This document shows positions 17,236-27,836 of a DNA stretch of 64,000 nt, piece after piece. This DNA is from Pantoea sp. Its GTDB lineage: Bacteria; Pseudomonadota; Gammaproteobacteria; Enterobacterales; Enterobacteriaceae. The stretch is from the NCBI RefSeq assembly GCF_028283705.1, contig NZ_JAPWKD010000008.1, positions 62,001-126,000 of the forward strand, written 5' to 3'. A program made the position numbers and the translations under genes. Below the pieces are notes generated by a model, which was not told the origin of the DNA, did no database searches, and saw only the letters and a list, made by a program, of their open reading frames with translations. Position 1 is the stretch's first letter, and every line of letters begins with the position of its first letter.

Positions 17236-19110
17236 ATGGACAGTAAACTGCTCGACTACTACAACCGTGAGCTTGCCTATCTGCGCGAAATGGGAGCGGA
17301 GTTTGCTGCCCATTACCCCAAAGTGGCGGGGCGATTGGGGATGCGCGGCATTGATGTCGCTGATCCTTATGTTGAACGGTTGATGGAGGGGTTCGCGTTT
17401 CTCACCTCCCGCGTGCAGCTGAAAATGGATGCAGAGTTCCCACGCTTCTCGCAGCGGCTGCTGGAAATGATTGCACCGGGTTATCTGGCACCCACACCTT
17501 CGATGGCGATAGCTCAGTTAACGCCGGACAGCCGTAAAGGGGATATCAGCAACGGCTTTCTGGTGCCACGCGGCACCATGATGGAAAGCCAGAGCCTGAA
17601 AAAATCCGGCGTCACCTGCAGCTACACCACGGCACACGACGTGATGCTCCATCCCTTACGCATCAGTGAGGTGTCACTGGGTGGCGTCCCGGGTGATATC
17701 CCGTTGGGTGAACTGAAACTCAGCGGACGTGGTGCCAGTAGCGCGTTACGGGTGCGTATCGAGTGCGAGGGGGTTTCCTCTCTCAGTCAGCTGAATCTCG
17801 ATGATTTAATGCTATACCTCAGCGGGCCGGATATTCAGGCGCTGAAGTTACTGGAACTGCTGATGCAGCATCGGGTTGGCATCCTGCTGCAATCGGTGGA
17901 GGCCCAACCGCAGCGCCAGGTGCTGGCAGATAGTGCGCTGCAACAGCAGGGCTTTGCACCGGAGCAGGCATTGTTGCCGGACGATTTGCGCAATTTCGAT
18001 GGCTATCGGCTGTTGCAGGAGTATTTTGCCTTCCCGGCGCGTTTTCAGTTTATCAGCCTGCACCAGCTGGCGTCGTATCTGGCGGGATGCCACAAAGCAC
18101 AGGCATTCGACATCATCATTTTGCTCGATAAGGCCGACCCTGAGCTGGAAAGCGTGGTGGATCGCAGCCATCTGGCGCTGCACTGCACACCGGTGATTAA
18201 TCTGTTTCCGAAAACGGCTGAGCGCCTGAAGGTCAGCGACAGTCAGCATGAATATCATCTGGTGGTGGACAATATCCGCCCGCTGGATTACGAGGTGTAC
18301 TCGGTGCAGCGGCTGTTTGCGATGGTAGACGGGCAACGCGAGGAACAGGTTTTCCGCCCGTTCTGGAGCACTTTCAGCCCGGATAGCGGCGACTACGGCG
18401 CGTATTTTTCTTTGCGTCGTGAACAGCGCACCCTCTCGGAACATGCGCAACGTTACGGCACCCGCACCGGCTATATCGGTTCTGAAGTTTTTCTCTCACT
18501 GGTTGATGAACATCATTCGCCGTGGCGGGATGACATGCGTTTCTTCTCCGCTGAAGTGATGTGCACCAGCCGTGATTTACCGCTGATGTTGCTGCAACAG
18601 GAGCAGGGCAACTTCGTCATGCCGGACTCTATCCCGGTAAGCCAGCTGACGCTCTGCAAAGGGCCAACACCGCCGCGTCCGGCGCTGGCTGAAGGGTTAT
18701 CCTCCTGGCGGCTGATTAGCCATCTGCAAATGAACTACCTCAGCCTGATGGACAGCGCTGACGGCGAAGGTGCTGCTGCATTGCGTCAGTTACTCAGCCT
18801 GTATGCGAATCTGGCTGAGGCACCGGTGGCCCGCCAGATTGAAGGTATCCGCCATTGCCAGCTGAAAGCAGTGCATCGTCGTGTCCCTGAGCCAGGGCCG
18901 GTGGTGTTTGCTCGCGGCGTGAGTATTGCGCTGGAGGTGGATGAGCAGGTGTTCTCCGGTGCCAGCCCATGGTTGTTTGGCAGCGTGCTGGAGCGAGTCT
19001 TCTCGCGGCTGGTGGCGCTCAACAGCTTTACCGAATTGACCCTGAGCAGCCAGCAACGGGGCGAAATTGGTTACTGGCCGCCACGTATGGGCCAGAAGGC
19101 ACTGCTATGA
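17236..19110 (+). CDS. tssF: TssF (VasA) baseplate protein
   Basis: T6SS baseplate protein that forms the wedge with TssG, TssE and TssK. A 624-residue protein opening with the near-invariant LLDYYNRELAYLREMGAEFA, then HYPKVAGRLGM and DPYVERLMEGFAFL. Full length for the family. The last codons overlap the tssG start (ATGA at 19107), typical coupling. Confidence 0.96.
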   Translation: MDSKLLDYYNRELAYLREMGAEFAAHYPKVAGRLGMRGIDVADPYVERLMEGFAFLTSRVQLKMDAEFPRFSQRLLEMIAPGYLAPTPSMAIAQLTPDSRKGDISNGFLVPRGTMMESQSLKKSGVTCSYTTAHDVMLHPLRISEVSLGGVPGDIPLGELKLSGRGASSALRVRIECEGVSSLSQLNLDDLMLYLSGPDIQALKLLELLMQHRVGILLQSVEAQPQRQVLADSALQQQGFAPEQALLPDDLRNFDGYRLLQEYFAFPARFQFISLHQLASYLAGCHKAQAFDIIILLDKADPELESVVDRSHLALHCTPVINLFPKTAERLKVSDSQHEYHLVVDNIRPLDYEVYSVQRLFAMVDGQREEQVFRPFWSTFSPDSGDYGAYFSLRREQRTLSEHAQRYGTRTGYIGSEVFLSLVDEHHSPWRDDMRFFSAEVMCTSRDLPLMLLQQEQGNFVMPDSIPVSQLTLCKGPTPPRPALAEGLSSWRLISHLQMNYLSLMDSADGEGAAALRQLLSLYANLAEAPVARQIEGIRHCQLKAVHRRVPEPGPVVFARGVSIALEVDEQVFSGASPWLFGSVLERVFSRLVALNSFTELTLSSQQRGEIGYWPPRMGQKALL

Positions 19111-20156
19111 GTGATGTCGCACAGGTTATTCCGCTGCAACGCGCCAGTCGTCTGCCTGATGATTTCTGGCAGGCGGTGATGGCTGCGCCCTGGCGCTACG
19201 ATCTTTTCCAGCTGTTGCGCAGGCTGAATGCGCAGAGTGGTCAGCGTTATAGCCTGGGGCGTGCGCCACTGCCGAAGTTCGAAGCCGTCCGTCTCGGCCA
19301 GACGCCTTCACTGGCGTTTGCTCCGGCGACGCTGGCTAAAGTCAGCGAGCGCGAAGAGGATGGACGTCATGATGTCTCGATCTACAGTTTTGGCCTGTTT
19401 GGTCCAAATGGTCCGCTCCCGACGCATCTGACTGAATACGTGCGCGAGCGCATCAGCCATCATCAGGACCACAGCCTTTCAGCTTTTGCCGACCTGTTCC
19501 ACCATCGTGCCACGCTGCTGTTTTATCGCGCCTGGGCTGATGCGCAGCCGACCGCCTCGCTGGATCGTGGTGACGATAAACGCTTTCAGGATTATCTGGC
19601 GTGTCTGGCGGGCATTGGTTTTCCGGCGCAACAGCAGGCCAGTTCGCTCAGCCTGCATGCCCGACTGATGCTGGTGGGCCATCTCAGCCGCCACGGACAC
19701 GATGCAGAAGGTTTAGAACGCATTCTGCGCCTCTATTTTGGTGTGCCAGTGACGATGGAGCAAAACGTACCGCAATGGCTGACGCTGGATCACCGCGACC
19801 AGGCCCGACTCGGTGCCGGAAGGCAGATGCCCCGTCTGGGAGAGTCCGCCTTTCTTGGGATCGCGGTGCGTGATGTGCAGCATCGCTTCCGTCTGCGTTT
19901 TGGCCCACTTAGTGCTGAGCAATATGCGCATTTCCTGCCCGACGGGAAAGGGGCATGCGAGGTGCGCGACTGGGTGCGCCATTATCTCGGCATCGAAATG
20001 CAATGGGATCTCAGCCTGATTCTTGCGGCTGAAGATGTCAACGGCGTGACTTTAGGGGGTAATGCCCGTCTGGGTTATACCAGCTGGCTGGGACAGCCCG
20101 ACCAGCCTGTCGATCGCGAAGATTTCGTTTTTGAGGTTGAGGCCGCTTCGCTCTAG
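19107..20156 (+). CDS. tssG: TssG (VasB) baseplate protein
   Basis: Partner of TssF in the T6SS baseplate wedge. Starting at ATG 19107 (4-base overlap with tssF) gives a 349-residue protein, the family norm; a longer reading frame starting at 18969 lies entirely inside tssF and is not needed. Typical stretches: PWRYDLFQLLRRLNAQSG, RLGQTPSLAFAPA, FGLFGPNGPLPTHLTEY and the C-terminal LGYTSWLG. Confidence 0.95.
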   Translation: MSDVAQVIPLQRASRLPDDFWQAVMAAPWRYDLFQLLRRLNAQSGQRYSLGRAPLPKFEAVRLGQTPSLAFAPATLAKVSEREEDGRHDVSIYSFGLFGPNGPLPTHLTEYVRERISHHQDHSLSAFADLFHHRATLLFYRAWADAQPTASLDRGDDKRFQDYLACLAGIGFPAQQQASSLSLHARLMLVGHLSRHGHDAEGLERILRLYFGVPVTMEQNVPQWLTLDHRDQARLGAGRQMPRLGESAFLGIAVRDVQHRFRLRFGPLSAEQYAHFLPDGKGACEVRDWVRHYLGIEMQWDLSLILAAEDVNGVTLGGNARLGYTSWLGQPDQPVDREDFVFEVEAASL

Positions 20157-20210
20157 CCCAACCCCTTTTCCCTGCCACATAGCCAGCTTCTTCATATTAC
20201 AGGACCCGAT

Positions 20211-22814
20211 ATGTCTGAAATCAGCCGAGCCGTGTTATTCGGTAAACTGGACACGCTGTTATTTTCCTCGCTGGAAAGCGCCACCGCCTTTTGTAAGCTG
20301 CGTGGCAATCCCTATGTTGAACTGGTGCACTGGCTGCACCAGCTGATGCAGCAACAGGAGGGGGATTTACAGCAAGTCATCAGCCATTTTTCACTGGATG
20401 AAAACGCGCTGACGCGGGATATCGTGGCGGCGCTGGATCGCCTGCCGCGCGGTGCCAGTGCCGTCTCCGATCTTGCCGAACACATCGACAGCGCGGTAGA
20501 ACGCGCCTGGGTTTACGCCTCGCTAAAATACGGTGCAACACGCATCCGTGGCGGTCATCTGCTGATCGGCATGCTGAAAACCTTCAACCTCGCCAGCGTG
20601 CTGAAAGGCATTTCATCGCAGTTTGCGCGTATTAATGCCGACATGCTGCTGGAGCAGTTTGACACCTTACTTAGCAACAGTAAGGAAGTGCAGCAGGCGC
20701 TGACGCAGCCAGATGTCTCCGCACCCGCGGCGGCCGGTACCAGCACCCTGGCGCAGTATGCGCAGGACCTCACCGCCCGGGCGCGCAGTGGCGCGATCGA
20801 TCCGGTGACGGGGCGTGATGAAGAAATCCGCCAGATGGTGGATATCCTGATGCGTCGCCGCCAGAACAATCCGCTGCTGACCGGTGAAGCCGGTGTCGGG
20901 AAAACGGCGGTAGTTGAGGGGCTGGCGTTGCGTATTGCGGCAGGCGATGTCCCTGCACCGCTGCGCGATGTGCCGCTATGGCTACTGGACATTGGCATGC
21001 TACAGGCCGGTGCCGGGATGAAAGGCGAGTTTGAGGCGCGGCTCCAGGCGCTGATCAACGAGGTGCAATCCAGCCCGACGCCGATTGTGCTGTTTGTGGA
21101 TGAGATCCATACGCTGGTCGGTGCGGGCGGTCAGCAGGGCACCGGCGACGCAGCAAACCTGCTGAAACCGGCGCTGGCTCGCGGGCAACTACGAACCATC
21201 GGTGCTACCACCTGGGCCGAATACAAAAAATATATTGAGAAAGACCCGGCGCTGACCCGCCGTTTCCAGACGGTGCAGGTACAGGAGCCGGATGAGGCGA
21301 AAGCCATCCAGATGCTGCGCAGTACCGTGAGTGCGCTGGAAAAACATCATCAGGTGTTGTTGCTGGATGAGGCGGTGAGTGCGGCGGTTAAGCTGTCCCA
21401 TCGCTATATCCCGGCACGCCAGCTGCCGGATAAAGCTGTCGCACTGCTGGATACCGCCTGCGCACGTGTGGCGGTCAGCCAGGGGGCGCAGCCCGCCGCG
21501 CTGGAGGATTGCCTGCACCGGCTGGCGGCGCTCGATATCGAAGCGGAAATCGCGGATCGTGAGGCAAAAGTTGGGCTGGGTGCACCCGAGCGTCAGCAGG
21601 AAATTGCGGTGTTGTATGCTGAGCTGTCTGCCACCCGCGATGCGCTTACGGCTCGCTGGCAGCAGGAGCGGGAGCTTGTTAATCAATTGATCGCCTTGCG
21701 GGCACGTTGTGTCAGCGAGGGGGAGGCAATGCTGCGCAGTGAACTGGACGCCACACAGCAACAACTGCGCGCGCTTCAGGGGGAAGAACCGCTGCTGTTT
21801 GCCGCAGTGGATGCCAGCGTGGTTGCCGCCGTGGTCTCGGACTGGACAGGTATCCCACTGGGACGCATGGTGAAGAACGAAATCGATGCGGTACTGAATC
21901 TTGCAGATACTCTGAATCAGCGGGTGATTGGACAGCGCCATGGTCTGGATCTGATTGCCAGACGGGTACGTACCGCGCGCGCCCGGCTGGATAACCCGAA
22001 TAAACCGGTGGGCGTGTTTATGCTGTGTGGTCCGTCGGGGGTAGGGAAAACCGAAACCGCCTTGGCGCTGGCGGAATCCCTGTATGGCGGTGAACAAAAC
22101 GTCATCACCATCAATATGAGCGAATTCCAGGAAGCGCACACCGTCTCCACGTTAAAAGGTGCGCCACCGGGGTATGTCGGTTACGGCGAAGGTGGAGTCC
22201 TGACCGAAGCAGTGCGCCGCCGTCCTTACAGCGTGGTGCTGCTGGATGAAATCGAGAAGGCCCATCCCGATGTACACGAATTATTTTTCCAGGTGTTCGA
22301 TAAAGGCTGGATGGAGGATGGCGAAGGACGCCATATCGATTTTCGTAACACCATCATCATTCTGACTTCCAATGTCGGTACGCAGCTGATCAGCGCGCTC
22401 TGTGCCGATCCGGAGCTGTTGCCCGAACCTGACACGCTGAGTACCGCACTGCGCAAACCGTTGCTGGAGGTTTTCCCTCCGGCATTGCTGGGACGCCTGC
22501 TGGTGGTGCCTTATTACCCGCTGAGTGATGCGATGCTGGCGGAGATCGTTCGCTTGCAGCTGACGCGCATTGTGCGTCGTCTGGCAGAGAATCATGGCAT
22601 TGAGGCGGATATCGAAGACTCGGTCGTCAGCCAGATCGTGCAGCGTTGCACCGAAGTGGAATCCGGTGGCCGCATGGTCGATGCCATTCTCACCAATACC
22701 CTGTTGCCGCAAATGAGCCAGATGTTGCTCAGCGCCCATGCCCGTGATGAACGTTATCGCCGGGTACAGGTGCGCTGTGAGCAGGGCGAGTTTGTTTGCC
22801 AGTTTGATGTCTAA
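20211..22814 (+). CDS. clpV: TssH / ClpV1, AAA+ ATPase recycling the T6SS sheath
   Basis: Hexameric AAA+ unfoldase that disassembles contracted TssB/TssC sheaths. An 867-residue protein with an N-terminal Clp repeat domain, first ATPase module with Walker [11 protein letters not shown] (about residue 226) and Walker [14 protein letters not shown], a middle coiled coil (about 445-520), and second module with [11 protein letters not shown] (about 606) and [16 protein letters not shown]. Both sites are intact, so it should be active. It follows tssG after 54 bases and precedes ppkA. Confidence 0.96.
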   Translation: MSEISRAVLFGKLDTLLFSSLESATAFCKLRGNPYVELVHWLHQLMQQQEGDLQQVISHFSLDENALTRDIVAALDRLPRGASAVSDLAEHIDSAVERAWVYASLKYGATRIRGGHLLIGMLKTFNLASVLKGISSQFARINADMLLEQFDTLLSNSKEVQQALTQPDVSAPAAAGTSTLAQYAQDLTARARSGAIDPVTGRDEEIRQMVDILMRRRQNNPLLTGEAGVGKTAVVEGLALRIAAGDVPAPLRDVPLWLLDIGMLQAGAGMKGEFEARLQALINEVQSSPTPIVLFVDEIHTLVGAGGQQGTGDAANLLKPALARGQLRTIGATTWAEYKKYIEKDPALTRRFQTVQVQEPDEAKAIQMLRSTVSALEKHHQVLLLDEAVSAAVKLSHRYIPARQLPDKAVALLDTACARVAVSQGAQPAALEDCLHRLAALDIEAEIADREAKVGLGAPERQQEIAVLYAELSATRDALTARWQQERELVNQLIALRARCVSEGEAMLRSELDATQQQLRALQGEEPLLFAAVDASVVAAVVSDWTGIPLGRMVKNEIDAVLNLADTLNQRVIGQRHGLDLIARRVRTARARLDNPNKPVGVFMLCGPSGVGKTETALALAESLYGGEQNVITINMSEFQEAHTVSTLKGAPPGYVGYGEGGVLTEAVRRRPYSVVLLDEIEKAHPDVHELFFQVFDKGWMEDGEGRHIDFRNTIIILTSNVGTQLISALCADPELLPEPDTLSTALRKPLLEVFPPALLGRLLVVPYYPLSDAMLAEIVRLQLTRIVRRLAENHGIEADIEDSVVSQIVQRCTEVESGGRMVDAILTNTLLPQMSQMLLSAHARDERYRRVQVRCEQGEFVCQFDV

Positions 22815-22843
22815 AGCCGTTCGTTATCAGAGAGTTTTCGTCT

Positions 22844-24280
22844 ATGTCGGAACACGATAATCACCTCAATGTACCCAACGCATTACCGCTGGGTTACCGA
22901 TTCAATGAGTTTGAAATTAAGGAAGTCATCGGCGGTGGCGGCTTTGGCATTGTCTATCGCGCCTGGGATCATCAGCTGGAACGTGACATCGCGATTAAAG
23001 AATTTATGCCTGCCTCGCTGGCGGTGCGCAGCGAAGGGCTGAATCTGGTACTGCGCAGCGAGCGTTTTAGCAAAACGTTCGCTGCGGGTTTGAACAGTTT
23101 TATCCAGGAAGCCAGGTTGCTGGCGCGTTTCAACCATCCTAACCTGCTGCATGTGCTGCGCTTCTGGGTACAAAACGACACGGCCTATATGGGCACTGTG
23201 TTTTACAGCGGTACCACGCTCTCCATCGTGCGTGCGCGCAATCCACAACAGATTGATGAAGCATGGATCCGTCGTCTGCTGCCACCCCTGCTGGGGGCAA
23301 TTAAAACCATTCATGATGCGGGCTATCTGCATCGTGATATTTCGCTCGATAACATCCAGATCCAGAGTAACGGCGAACCGGTGCTGCTGGATTTCGGTTC
23401 GGCACGTAAGACCATCAGTAACCTGTCTGACGAAAGCGAAACAATGCTGCGTCCAGGTTATGCGCCGATTGAGCAGTACAGCGACAACGATGAAAGCGAG
23501 CAGGGGGCCTGGACAGATATCTACGCGCTGGGCGCAGTGCTGCATACGCTGATCACTGGCGCGCCACCGCCGGTAAGCGTGGTGCGTAGCATCGAAGATA
23601 ACTACCAACCGCTGGCCCAGCGTCGTCCGGCAGGATTCTCCCCGGCGCTGCTCAACGCTGTCGATGCGGCTCTGGCGCTGAAAGCGGAAGACCGTCCGCA
23701 AAGTATCGATGCCTTCGCTGAACTGATGGCATTGCCGGAAAGCACCACAGAGATCCCGCTCGCCGCCAACGTCAGTGGGCCAGGGACCATGCTGGTACCG
23801 GTTGAGGAAGTAGAGGAAGACGCGGTACCTCTTTCGCCGGTTAAAGCCTTGCTGCGTCATCGTTTCGCGCTACCGGGATTGGTGGCGGCAGGTGTGGTGC
23901 TGGGGCTATGTGTTGGCCTGCTGGTGGCGGGTGGTGGGGATGATGATGTGCAGGCTCAGTCACAGCCTCAGCCGGAGTCTGCCCCGGTTGCTGTTGCCAG
24001 CGCGGCACCTGCGGTCCAGCAACAATCCTCTGCTCCAGCAGAACCACAACCGGCACCGCCGCCTGCGCCGGTCGCGCAGGTATATATCAGGTTACAGCCG
24101 GGTGAACAGGTGCAGGTGAATGGTAAACAACAGGCGCTGGTACCGGCTGCCAATGGCTTCGCCGCATTGCAACTTGCACCGGGTCATTACACATTCTCCA
24201 TTCACAGCCAGCATGGCGCACGTGAACAGACGCTGACCATCGGTGATGAAGGCGTCTGGCTGCTCGATCCTCATAGCTAA
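22844..24280 (+). CDS. ppkA: PpkA-type membrane Ser/Thr protein kinase of the T6SS
   Basis: A 478-residue transmembrane kinase. The kinase domain (about residues 15-290) has an intact glycine loop GGGGFGIVYRAWD, lysine in AIKEF, catalytic HRDISLDN and DFGSAR, with a PGYAPIEQY activation-segment element. One membrane helix (about 345-367, GLVAAGVVLGLCVGLLVAG) leads to a P/A/Q-rich periplasmic linker and a small C-terminal beta-type domain (about 405-478) that resembles PEGA domains. It should phosphorylate the FHA protein TagH to activate secretion, opposed by PppA. The periplasmic end may sense envelope signals. Confidence 0.9.
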   Translation: MSEHDNHLNVPNALPLGYRFNEFEIKEVIGGGGFGIVYRAWDHQLERDIAIKEFMPASLAVRSEGLNLVLRSERFSKTFAAGLNSFIQEARLLARFNHPNLLHVLRFWVQNDTAYMGTVFYSGTTLSIVRARNPQQIDEAWIRRLLPPLLGAIKTIHDAGYLHRDISLDNIQIQSNGEPVLLDFGSARKTISNLSDESETMLRPGYAPIEQYSDNDESEQGAWTDIYALGAVLHTLITGAPPPVSVVRSIEDNYQPLAQRRPAGFSPALLNAVDAALALKAEDRPQSIDAFAELMALPESTTEIPLAANVSGPGTMLVPVEEVEEDAVPLSPVKALLRHRFALPGLVAAGVVLGLCVGLLVAGGGDDDVQAQSQPQPESAPVAVASAAPAVQQQSSAPAEPQPAPPPAPVAQVYIRLQPGEQVQVNGKQQALVPAANGFAALQLAPGHYTFSIHSQHGAREQTLTIGDEGVWLLDPHS

Positions 24281-24297
24281 CTACAAGGGATTTGCTT

Positions 24298-26859
24298 ATG
24301 TTTTCACGCATAACCGTTCAGCTGCCCATGGAGGGCTTGCTGTTCTGGAAACTCAACGGGTCTGAAGCCCTCTCGGAATCATTTGTTCTTGACGCGGAGC
24401 TGCTTTCCACCGATGCGCGCATCGATCGTCAGTCTCTGCTGGGAAAACCGGTCACCTTTACGCTACCGACAGAGCATCTGTTGAGTACGCGCTATATCAA
24501 CGGCAAAATCACCCGCGTAGCGGTACGCAATGAAGAGCTGAACGGCACTCGCTACGCGGTCTATGTGTTGAAAGTGGAGCCGGACCTGTGGCCAATGAGG
24601 CGCGATCGTAACCTGCGTATCTTCCAGAGTCAGACGGTGCCGCAAATTGTGCAGACGCTGTTGAAGGAGTACAGCGTCAACGTGGAATCGCGACTCAGCA
24701 GCAGCTATCGGGTCTGGGACTATTGTGTGCAGTACCAGGAAAGCAGCTATGACTTCATCAGCCGTTTGATGGAACTGGAAGGTATTTACTACTGGTTCCG
24801 CCATGAGGCTGATAAGCACACCCTGGTACTGTGCGATGCAGCGGATCAGCATCAGCCGTTCAGTGGTTATGAAACCATCCCTTATCACGTTGCGCCGTCG
24901 GGCGGCAGCGTAACGGAAGAGGGCATCAGCCAGTGGTCCCTTGAGGAGAGCGTGACGCCGGGGATGTACAGCACCGACGATTATGACTTCCGCAAACCAA
25001 ACGCCTGGATGTTGCAGGCGCGCCAGAATCCGGTAGCACCGAGTCCCGGCTCCGTGGATGTTTATGATTGGCCGGGGCACTTTGTGGATCACAGCCACGG
25101 CGAGTTTTACACCCGCATCCGCCAGGAAGTATGGGAGGTGGAGCACCACAGCATAAGCGGGGTGGGGACGGCGACGGGTATTGCACCGGGCTACACCTTC
25201 GGTCTGCTCAATGCGCCGCACTTCAGCGACAACGGCAAATATCTGACAGTAACAGCCGAATATTCTTTCGAGGAAAACAGCTACGCCAGCGGGGATGTGA
25301 CCACCACGCACAACATTCGTTTTACTGTGCTTCCGGCATCCATCACTTACCGCACGCCGCCGCTCACGGCATGGCCGAAAACGCACGGTCCGCAGACGGC
25401 GAAGGTGGTGGGACCAAAAGGCGAATCGATCTGGACCGATCGCTATGGTCGCGTCAAGGTGAAGTTCCACTGGGACCGGCTGGCAAAAGGGGACGACACC
25501 AGCTCGTGCTGGGTGCGCGTTTCCAGCGCCTGGGCAGGACAGGGATTCGGCGGGGTACAAATCCCGCGCGTGGGTGATGAAGTAGTGGTGGATTTCATCA
25601 ACGGCGATCCGGACCGCCCACTGATCATTGGTCGTGTTTATAACGAGGCGAGCATGCCACCGTGGGCGCTGCCAGCGGCGGCAACCCAGATGGGCTTCCT
25701 CAGCCGGACCAAAGACGGCACCGCAGATACCGCCAATGCGCTGCGCTTTGAGGACAAGGCAGGCGAGGAACAGCTGTGGATTCAGGCGCAAAAGAATATG
25801 GATACCAACGTCAAAAATGACGCCACCCATACTGTCGCCAAAAACCACAGCCACTACGTCGGCGTTAATGAGTTATATCGGGTTGAAACCAACCGTGTAC
25901 ACGGCGTGAAAGGTGGTGAAGAACTGCTGACCGGCAAAGGAAAAATCGATGCGGCGGTAGAAACTTATGTGCTGGGGTCAGGCACAAAATTGCGGCTGGA
26001 ATGCGGTGAAAGTGCGATAGAACTGAACGCCAATGGGCAGATCAATATCGTCGGCAAAGGGTTTAATCTCTTCGTGCAGGGTGACGGAAATATCACCACA
26101 TCGGGCGGCAAACTTAACCTGAATACCGCAGGTGCACAGCCCGGAACAGGTGCGCCGGGAAGTAGCCATAAGCAGAATATTACGGAGGCGGTGACGAATC
26201 TATTCCCGGCAAAAAAGGGGGGTAAGGGGGAAGTAAAATCAAACGTGGTCTTAAGCCAACCATCGGCTGCTGTTATACAAAAAGCTCAGGTGGCAAAAAG
26301 TAATAAACTTTCAGATAATATGATTCGTTCAATCATGAAATCTGAAGGAGTCTCAGGCGAGCAGGGAGGAATCCCTGAAGTATACGGGTTTCGTAGAGGT
26401 TTTGGGCCGGCTTATGATGAAGTGGTAGCTGCTAGAAAAAAATATGGTTTGGGGAGTGATGAGGAGTTTAAGGTGGTTGCAAAACACATGAATCAAGAAG
26501 CCAAACATGCTGGGGCTCTGAACTTTACCGATCCTGGAAAGAGGGCCGCTATAATTTCACTAACTCATATGAGAGGACGTGGGGGGGCGCAGGCTATACT
26601 TAATTCAATGAGCAGTGGCAATATTGTCAAATCTTCTAAGCTTACTAAACAATCCATTGATTATATTGAAAATATGACTCCATCTGATTTTCAGTCTGAC
26701 CTCGTTAAAGCTCGCCTCAATTATGATAAAGTTATATATGGTTCGGGTACAACTACGAAAAATGGTGTTAAATATAACTGGTGGGAATACTATTCTAATG
26801 GGCTGAGTAAGCGTTATGTTAGAGAAGCAGCGGAATTCTCGAAGTTTTCAGGTGAATAA
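24298..26859 (+). CDS. vgrG: VgrG (TssI) spike with an extra C-terminal effector-like domain
   Basis: Trimeric spike at the tip of the Hcp tube. ATG 24298 is preferred, with AAGGGA 7 bases before it, giving 853 residues. Residues 1 to about 640 are a standard VgrG: gp27-like domain, the GPKGESIWTDRYGRVKVKFH gp5-type OB region, then the beta-helix part ending near GQINIVGKGFNLFVQGDGN. From about residue 660 the DNA becomes AT-rich and an added domain of about 190 residues begins, with MKSEGVSGEQGGIPEVYGF, NQEAKHAGALNF and LTHMRGRGGAQAIL. I do not recognise its family; the conserved-looking Glu residues and the exported immunity candidates downstream would fit a cell-wall hydrolase, but that is inference. 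Confidence 0.93.
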   Translation: MFSRITVQLPMEGLLFWKLNGSEALSESFVLDAELLSTDARIDRQSLLGKPVTFTLPTEHLLSTRYINGKITRVAVRNEELNGTRYAVYVLKVEPDLWPMRRDRNLRIFQSQTVPQIVQTLLKEYSVNVESRLSSSYRVWDYCVQYQESSYDFISRLMELEGIYYWFRHEADKHTLVLCDAADQHQPFSGYETIPYHVAPSGGSVTEEGISQWSLEESVTPGMYSTDDYDFRKPNAWMLQARQNPVAPSPGSVDVYDWPGHFVDHSHGEFYTRIRQEVWEVEHHSISGVGTATGIAPGYTFGLLNAPHFSDNGKYLTVTAEYSFEENSYASGDVTTTHNIRFTVLPASITYRTPPLTAWPKTHGPQTAKVVGPKGESIWTDRYGRVKVKFHWDRLAKGDDTSSCWVRVSSAWAGQGFGGVQIPRVGDEVVVDFINGDPDRPLIIGRVYNEASMPPWALPAAATQMGFLSRTKDGTADTANALRFEDKAGEEQLWIQAQKNMDTNVKNDATHTVAKNHSHYVGVNELYRVETNRVHGVKGGEELLTGKGKIDAAVETYVLGSGTKLRLECGESAIELNANGQINIVGKGFNLFVQGDGNITTSGGKLNLNTAGAQPGTGAPGSSHKQNITEAVTNLFPAKKGGKGEVKSNVVLSQPSAAVIQKAQVAKSNKLSDNMIRSIMKSEGVSGEQGGIPEVYGFRRGFGPAYDEVVAARKKYGLGSDEEFKVVAKHMNQEAKHAGALNFTDPGKRAAIISLTHMRGRGGAQAILNSMSSGNIVKSSKLTKQSIDYIENMTPSDFQSDLVKARLNYDKVIYGSGTTTKNGVKYNWWEYYSNGLSKRYVREAAEFSKFSGE

Positions 26860-26861
26860 AA

Positions 26862-27647
26862 ATGAAGTTAACTGTTAGGTTTTTTGTTTTTTTAATTTCT
26901 TTATTAATTTTTTTTGGTGTTGTCAGTCGCGCAAAAGCAGAGCAAGATTTTTCCAGTTATGAAACTCTTGAAACAGTTTCAAATATCTTTAGCGATGCAA
27001 AGGTAGTTTCTGGCTTGAAATTATTATTAGGGACAGATTATGCCATATTTAGTGAAAATTTTGATGTGTTTGGGCAACCACATAAGACAGATGAGGGGGG
27101 CATTTTTGTCGAAGGCTGGTTGAAGGACTTATACCTTGAGCAGGCGTCGGCATTTGTTATACAGCCTAATGGTAAGATTTATGTTGGCTGGATAGTTCCA
27201 AATGATAGTAAGGTAAATTATCGTAGTAATGATGATGCCACCACGGATATGCAAAAAGATATCAAAGTATGGTCAGTACGTTTTAAAAACACGGCTATTA
27301 CTGATGATTATTCAGTAGTGGGTCGAGTTAACACGACAGATAGATACTTTGAAACTAAGAGATTTCGGGTGAAACTTACTGCATTATGTCCTCCCGATAA
27401 TGAGAACTGTAATGATGTCGCCTATGAAGGAATCAGAAAATCGGATGGAGCCGTGCTCAGATTAACTGGAAAGGCGACTCGGAGTGAATGTAGGGAAAAA
27501 GTATGCCCAATCTTGAGCTATAAATTTCATAACCATGATGCTATTTATATTGTCAATGCTCTCATTAATAATCTATCAGTGATTGTAAACAATAAAATGG
27601 TGTTAAGTGAAGATGGGATATGGATGGACAAGCCATTGCTAAAATGA
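26862..27647 (+). CDS. secreted immunity-like protein for the VgrG C-terminal domain
   Basis: A 261-residue AT-rich gene 2 bases after vgrG. Clear signal peptide (VRFFVFLISLLIFFGVV, cleavage after RAKA near residue 26), so the protein is periplasmic. The N-terminal half is beta-rich without a known motif. The last 90 residues have paired cysteines (ALCPPDNENCNDVAYEGIR, then C..KVC) and end with KMVLSEDGIW; this part is recognisably shared with the C-terminus of 27837-28577. Position right after a VgrG carrying an extra domain makes it the best candidate for its immunity protein, implying a periplasmic target. Confidence 0.55.
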   Translation: MKLTVRFFVFLISLLIFFGVVSRAKAEQDFSSYETLETVSNIFSDAKVVSGLKLLLGTDYAIFSENFDVFGQPHKTDEGGIFVEGWLKDLYLEQASAFVIQPNGKIYVGWIVPNDSKVNYRSNDDATTDMQKDIKVWSVRFKNTAITDDYSVVGRVNTTDRYFETKRFRVKLTALCPPDNENCNDVAYEGIRKSDGAVLRLTGKATRSECREKVCPILSYKFHNHDAIYIVNALINNLSVIVNNKMVLSEDGIWMDKPLLK

Positions 27648-27836
27648 AATGGTTTCAAGGTGGTTAGTTAAAATGCTATCTGCCTTGAATAGAAAATTTT
27701 GATGTATGTATTGTACTGGAGGGTATCATATATAAATTCACTAAGAGAATCGATTTTTAATCTATGACTTAATTGTTTTATATGGGGGTTGTAATATTTC
27801 ACAATTAACTATTCTTCCTGAGGTGTTAATTAAGAT

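Noticed and set aside
21189..22883. long - strand open frames inside clpV and ppkA
   Set aside because: Antisense to strongly supported genes with conserved ATPase and kinase motifs; no plausible starts or similarity.
24463..25854. 463-codon open frame on the - strand
   Set aside because: It lies wholly antisense to vgrG, has no family resemblance or ribosome binding site, and arises from the codon bias of a GC-rich gene.
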